Source of the DNA: Tachypleus tridentatus
Taxonomy: Eukaryota > Arthropoda > Merostomata > Xiphosura > Limulidae
DNA length: 64,000 bases
NCBI RefSeq assembly: GCF_004210375.1
Contig: NC_134834.1
Coordinates: forward strand, 39,460,264-39,524,263
Direction: 5' to 3'
Shown piece by piece: positions 59,216 through 64,000 of this stretch; position 1 is the first letter of the stretch, and every line of letters begins with the position of its first letter. The notes below the pieces were generated by a model. That model was not told the DNA's origin. It saw only the letters and a list, made by a program, of their open reading frames with translations, and searched no databases. The position numbers and the translations under genes were made by a program.

Positions 59216-60130
59216 GGATCTCATCTAAGTAAACCTTTGAACTGCCCTATTCACCACATTAATGTGAGATTCTAGCTTAAAAGTGTAAAATGTTATGTAT
59301 TATCATGGAAATTAATTCTTTACTACCTGAAAATGTATTTCCAGTGCACATTTTCTTGTCATGTCAAAGAATGAATATTCACAAGTGCAAATATTTAAAA
59401 GGAGTTAATGCACATGGCTGTGGCATATTCATGCTGGTAGAAAGCTTTGCTGCATAATTATGTCACATGCAGTTGCATAATTCTTGTTAGATCATGTGAG
59501 GTTGGGTGGGATTATTTTTTAATGCTAGTGGGATGCAAGTCTTTAAGGAACATTTGAGGATAATAGCTTAATTGGAGGCAGAAGTATCTATTGAAAACAT
59601 GCTTTCAGATAAGGAAAATGTTAACTTTTAATTTGTAAAACATATGTTTTCAGTACAGAACATTGTCTATTTCATCTTCAGTTTGAAAGTTTCTATAATA
59701 GTGTTCAGGCTGAAAAGCTTTAAGGTTTTTATGCCATAATTACATTATCATATTTTAAGAACACGGTTTGTTTTATGCATATTATTATTCTATGATTTTA
59801 GATGCTTTATTTCAGTAAAAACAAATTTAGTGCACTAGTATCATTAGCATATTCAAAAAAAAGAAAGAAAAAGGTAGGCTTACATTTTATCAGTAACAAA
59901 CAGCAAAAAAATGAGGCCTGAAGTCAATGCTATAATTTTTGTTTTTCATGTATATTCTTTATTTTTTTTATTATAAAGGAAATCAAAATCTAAGAAATGC
60001 ATTACATTAGATTAGGTAAGAATGAAAAATGATGATAAATGTTCTTTTTGATACATTGTACTAAACTAACATGTATACTATCTGATATAAGATGCTGTTT
60101 CACCTTCTCATTTCATTTTTATGTTTTCAG
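59216..60130. other. AT-rich DNA and intron upstream of the giant exon
   Basis: No exon recognised. The last bases (tttcatttttatgttttcag, ending 60130) form an acceptor site for the exon that follows, so a 5' non-coding exon should lie to the left. Confidence 0.4.
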
Positions 60131-63100
60131 CATTCAAGAGAATAAAATAAAATGCTGGCTTCCAAGGGTGGATAAAACAGAACAAAAGAGATGAAAAAAA
60201 AAGAACTTGCAAATCTTTGCAGAGATAATTTTCATGCCATTACAAGATATGGAAAATAGCAATTCTTTTGACAGATCCAGCATAAAATTTTCACCTTCCC
60301 AGTATCCTCTGCCTGAGAAGAACAGTATTTGTTCTAATGAGGATACAGGAAGTGGGATTCCCTTTTGGTATTTCAATGCAATTCCCAATGAAGAACCATG
60401 TTGTGGGCCATCTAGTGGGGACAACAGGATAAGCACTAGTTGTAAACTCTGTACTCAAGTCTCTACTTGCTTTGATCAAGAACATAACATATCACTGAGG
60501 AATTCCAAAGTAACGTGTGATTCAAATTTTACTTCACCTAGCACTAGTCAAAATGGTCGTGACACTTCTGGACACCCAATACTTTATCAGGTTGAAGAGG
60601 AACTATTCACAGCAGTACCAAATTACCAGTTAGCAAGTGATGATTTTGATAAATCAAGAAAAGATGCCTTTGAAGTTAGCATAAGAAAAGAGCCAATGGG
60701 AAGTGATAACAAAGACATTTCTTTGTCTGTGATGACAACTTTACATAGCAGTAATGATTTAAATGGTGAAAGCCATCATTTAATTTTCTCTTCCAATTCA
60801 AAGGAACCCCAGTGTGTAATATTACCAGTTAGCTCAGTAAAAGAAAATGAACAAGGTCTTTATCAGCAAGTAAACAAGGATAGCATGAGTTTTCACCATC
60901 CACTGCCTTCCATGATAGGTCAGTCTTTTGATGTTTCTTCAGGAGGTTCTTGTAGTGAAAACAATGATTATTACAACAAAGGGGTTTCAGAAAGTGAAGT
61001 AAGTAACCAATCATGCCGACAGAGTGAAAGTTCCGGAGAAGATCAGGATACATTGTCTCAAAGAGTGGAAGCTCTTCTTGGAGAAAAGATTATATATACA
61101 CAAAGTTCTGAAGAGTCTTACCAACTGAACGATTCTTCTAATGATAATGGGAATGAAAAAAGCACACTACAAGAACAGACAAACTCTGATAAAAGTATAA
61201 TGACACAGGAGGTGAATCAACTTCAGAACAGAGATTTCATCTTTTCTAATCAAATGAGTGTTAACAGTGGTGATAGTGAAATAAAAACTAATTATTCCAA
61301 ATCCAATCTGACAGAATTACCAATAAAAGGAAATGAAATAAAATTATTGAAAACAGATACATCTTACTTTCCCAATTGTGATTTCCCTTATTCAAATGAT
61401 GCAACTCATTTTCAGTTTTTTCCTACTGTAAATTTAGGACAAAAGACTGCTGAGAAAAAACTTGAAGATGGTTGTCAAAGTAATACTGACCTAGAAGAGA
61501 GAGGGATTCTTGGTACTGGAGAGGAGAGAATGTTATCTCCTCTTTCTGTGTGTAGTGCAACATCAAGTAGGCGCTTAGAGTGGGACAGTGGGGCAGATAT
61601 TGGGTACCCTGTATCTCCTGCCTGTTGTAGGTCTGAGCCTGAAGGATATTTCCCTATTTTTACCGACAAAATATTAGTAATAAATAAAAGAGAAAAGGGT
61701 ATTCAAACTGTAATAAATGAGGATAATAGTCTAGAAGATAACTTAAGTGTGAGTGGAGAATCTGTGAGTTCAGAATGCATTTTAGAAAGCCTGTATGACA
61801 AACAGTGTTTTACTAGTCCTTGTGACCTTTCTAATAAAGAAATGGAGAGGAAGCAGTTGATTGATAAAGTTCACCATATATTACAGTCATCTAGAGCAAA
61901 GAGGTTGAAAGCTCAAGAAACAAACAATTTGTTAGGGAGAACATTAGTTTCAAGAACTGAAAATAATGTTAGAGTATTGAAAAATCAAAACTGTGTTGCT
62001 GACAATGGACATGGAGATGATTCTTCTACACCCGATTGTTCGGTATACAGTGACTTAGAAGTTTTGAAAATCACAAATTCTTTGAGTTCGTTGAACATGA
62101 GGGTAGGGGATATATCCAGCAGAACAGTGAGTAGCCAACCTCTTGTAACATGGATTTATACAAATCCATCATTAAACTGTCCTCAGGTTTCTGTAACACA
62201 TAACAATGCACCTTTAAGTTGCATCAAAGACTTGTTTGGAGGGGAAACAAAGGAAACATCAGTAGTGAAAGAAACCAATTATCATCTGTGTGATAGTAAA
62301 TTTACTAGAGATAATGACTCTAACTGTAATGACAAAGTATTTCTCTCCAATAAATTATCAGTTTGCCATGACAGTCAGGGTATTGGAACCTTATGTCGTA
62401 ACAGTCAGATTAATTTGAGTTCTGTTCTTGGATGCAATAATAAAGAAACTGAAGATATTCAGCAGAATGAGGAAGGTAAAAACTTTCAAATTCAAACAAA
62501 CCCAGCTGGAAGCATAAGCCTTTTAGAAGTTCATGTCAAGGATGTATCTGGTTACAATGTACAACCCTGTAATGGATCTCAGTGGGAGAACACTCCAAGT
62601 ACTTTGGTCAGGAACAAGACAAATGAAAATCCTGTTTCTATGTACAGTATTTTTTCACATTCCATAAATCCTGTTATTCAGGATTTGAATCAAAGTCCAG
62701 GTGAGAATCAAGAAAAGAATTTACTTGTAAAACATAGTGATGGAAGACTGGTAGATAAAAGTATAACTGACCAACAAAAGCAGTTAAAACAAGTTGTAAA
62801 TGCTGATAAACAAAATGTTGAAAAGAGTAGAGCCTTTCAGTTGCTTCCATATAACACAAATTTCAGTCAGAAAGAGCATTTTGCTAATTCACATTGTTTA
62901 GAAAACACTGGCAGAGAGCAGGTATTAAAATTCAAGGATAGTGAAACACGAGAGATGAGAACAGAAAATCGGTTAGCACCAATTAATGGCAGTGCCTTAT
63001 TAGTTTTGGGGAATTCTAAAGTCTTAAATTCAGATCTAAAGGAAAAGGATTCTGAAGGCTTTGAGAGAGATGCTGAAAAGTCATTATTTGCTACCAAAAT

Positions 63101-64000
63101 TCTCATTAGTAGTCACCTTCCTGAATTGATGAAACCTAATGTTTCTGAAGCACAAACATCTAAATTATTTCAAGTGATAAAGACTGATACAACTATGGTT
63201 GAAGGGTCATGCTGTGCTACAGAGGTAAGAACCAGAATAAAGTCACCTTTAAAATACAGTTCACAATTGCCTTCAGTAGAAAAAACCTTAAGTGTTTTCT
63301 ATCCTGTGGGAACCCCAGCTGATCAACATAAAATTAATGATGCTTCTCTACTCTTGAATTCCCACGCTTATGATCTTGATAAGGACAGTAATTCAGTAGG
63401 TAAACATATTTCTACATTCTCAACAAAGTGTGTTGACCTTAAACAGCATTTTAAACTTCCTTCTGTTCAATGTGTTAGCAAAGATGACCAGTGCTTTTCC
63501 TCCTGCAGAACCATTCCTGTTGAAAGTAATCAGTGTTCTATGCAAATAATGATAAAAGACATACCTCCCTCTGCAAACCATGAAATTACTAAAAAGAGCA
63601 AGTCTTGTGATACTTTCAGTGAATGTGCTAATGCAAATGAGGGACAAAAGGATAATCACAAAGAATTATTAAATGAAATACATGTTCCAAGCTTTGAAAC
63701 ACAGATATTTCCTTCAACACTAAGTATGAATACATATCAAAGATCTCCAACATCAATAAATACTGACCTGAAACAAAATCATCAAAATATTCTTGCTACC
63801 TTCAAGAGTGAAAAAGTTGTTGTTTCTGAAATGTGTCAAGTATGTGGATTCAAGTCTAGATCAATGATACGTCGACAAAAGCAACCTCCAAACAGACTTT
63901 CTACTGAACAACCTCCTGAAATTAGTCTGTCACATACACCTTTGTATGTACAGTCAGCAAGTCGGGAATCCTTGTTATCAGCAAGGTCAAAATGTTCAAG
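60131..64000 (+). CDS. giant first coding exon of an unknown Ser/Asn-rich protein (runs off the window)
   Basis: An acceptor ending at 60130 opens the exon. An in-frame TGA at 60192-60194 shows that translation must start inside it, at ATG 60234 or 60249. From 60234 there is no stop to the window end: 1255 codons plus two bases. The product is hydrophilic, rich in Ser, Asn, Lys, Glu and Asp, with no signal peptide, membrane segment or folded domain that I recognise, so it is probably largely disordered. Distinct islands are LSQRVEALLGEK (274-285), RRLEWDSGADIGYPVSP (446-462), LIDKVHHILQSSRAKRLKAQ (542-561, likely helical) and CQVCGFKSRSMIRRQKQ from Cys1201. These could be conserved docking motifs; a scaffold or centrosomal-type protein is possible but unproven. 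Confidence 0.85.

Noticed and set aside
60134-63659. Minus-strand ORFs over the giant exon
   Set aside because: All are antisense shadows of the open plus-strand frame from 60234.
1-64000. CRISPR arrays, bacterial operons or phage-type defence systems
   Set aside because: No regular short direct repeats with unique spacers; the presence of introns, SINEs and poly(A) signals shows an animal nuclear genome.

Overview
This is AT-rich animal nuclear DNA: spliced genes with GT/AG introns, AATAAA poly(A) signals, and a dense load of decayed transposable elements. Many copies of a tRNA-headed SINE with an A-rich 'gaaattccaaacaaacaaa'-type tail, Tc1, Tigger/pogo, hAT, Ty3, LINE and DIRS-like relics suggest an arthropod. 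From memory the SINE looks like one abundant in horseshoe crabs (Xiphosura); I could not check this, so treat the taxon as a moderate-confidence inference.

Host genes, all on the + strand. (1) The last two coding exons of an unidentified multi-exon membrane protein (2265-2322 and 3022-3127), ending in a hydrophobic segment and a KKXX-type tail; the rest of the gene lies before the window. (2) A complete three-exon NDUFAF4 gene (mitochondrial complex I assembly factor 4): exons 24109-24256, 31370-31467 and 33394-33762, 204 codons, with a 7.1-kb first intron and a 1.9-kb second intron. (3) The start of a very large exon (60131 to the window end) with an open frame of at least 1255 codons from ATG 60234, encoding a Ser/Asn-rich, probably disordered protein of unknown family. 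A possible terminal exon at 53890-53976 and two short odd ORFs (40212-40397, 41668-41859) are weaker candidates.

Mobile-element layer. 4850-5830 and 15760-16560 hold two diverged minus-strand copies of one Ty3-type gag region. 7298-8913 is a broken hAT transposase (DUF4371 type). 10.4-19.9 kb carries six SINEs. 21701-23445 is a frameshifted copy of a multi-copy animal ORF family of unknown function. NDUFAF4 intron 1 contains a TA-flanked, internally deleted Tigger/pogo element; intron 2 contains the tyrosine-recombinase part of a DIRS-like retroelement. Further DIRS-like pieces lie at 37.0, 53.4 and 56.7-57.6 kb, followed at 58.1-59.2 kb by a block of inverted, circularly permuted repeats that may be DIRS-type terminal structure. 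Four Tc1-type relics sit at 40.6-41.3, 41.3-41.7, 43.0-44.1 and 47.9-49.1 kb. A LINE endonuclease relic is at 52.3-53.1 kb. Two well-preserved SINEs at 47.15 and 49.7 kb have clear target-site duplications.

I found no convincing new multi-gene system. The points most worth following are the unidentified giant exon, the DIRS-like family with its permuted inverted repeats, the frameshifted multi-copy ORF next to the NDUFAF4 promoter, the KKXX membrane protein, and a small Cys-rich ORF with an in-frame TGA.
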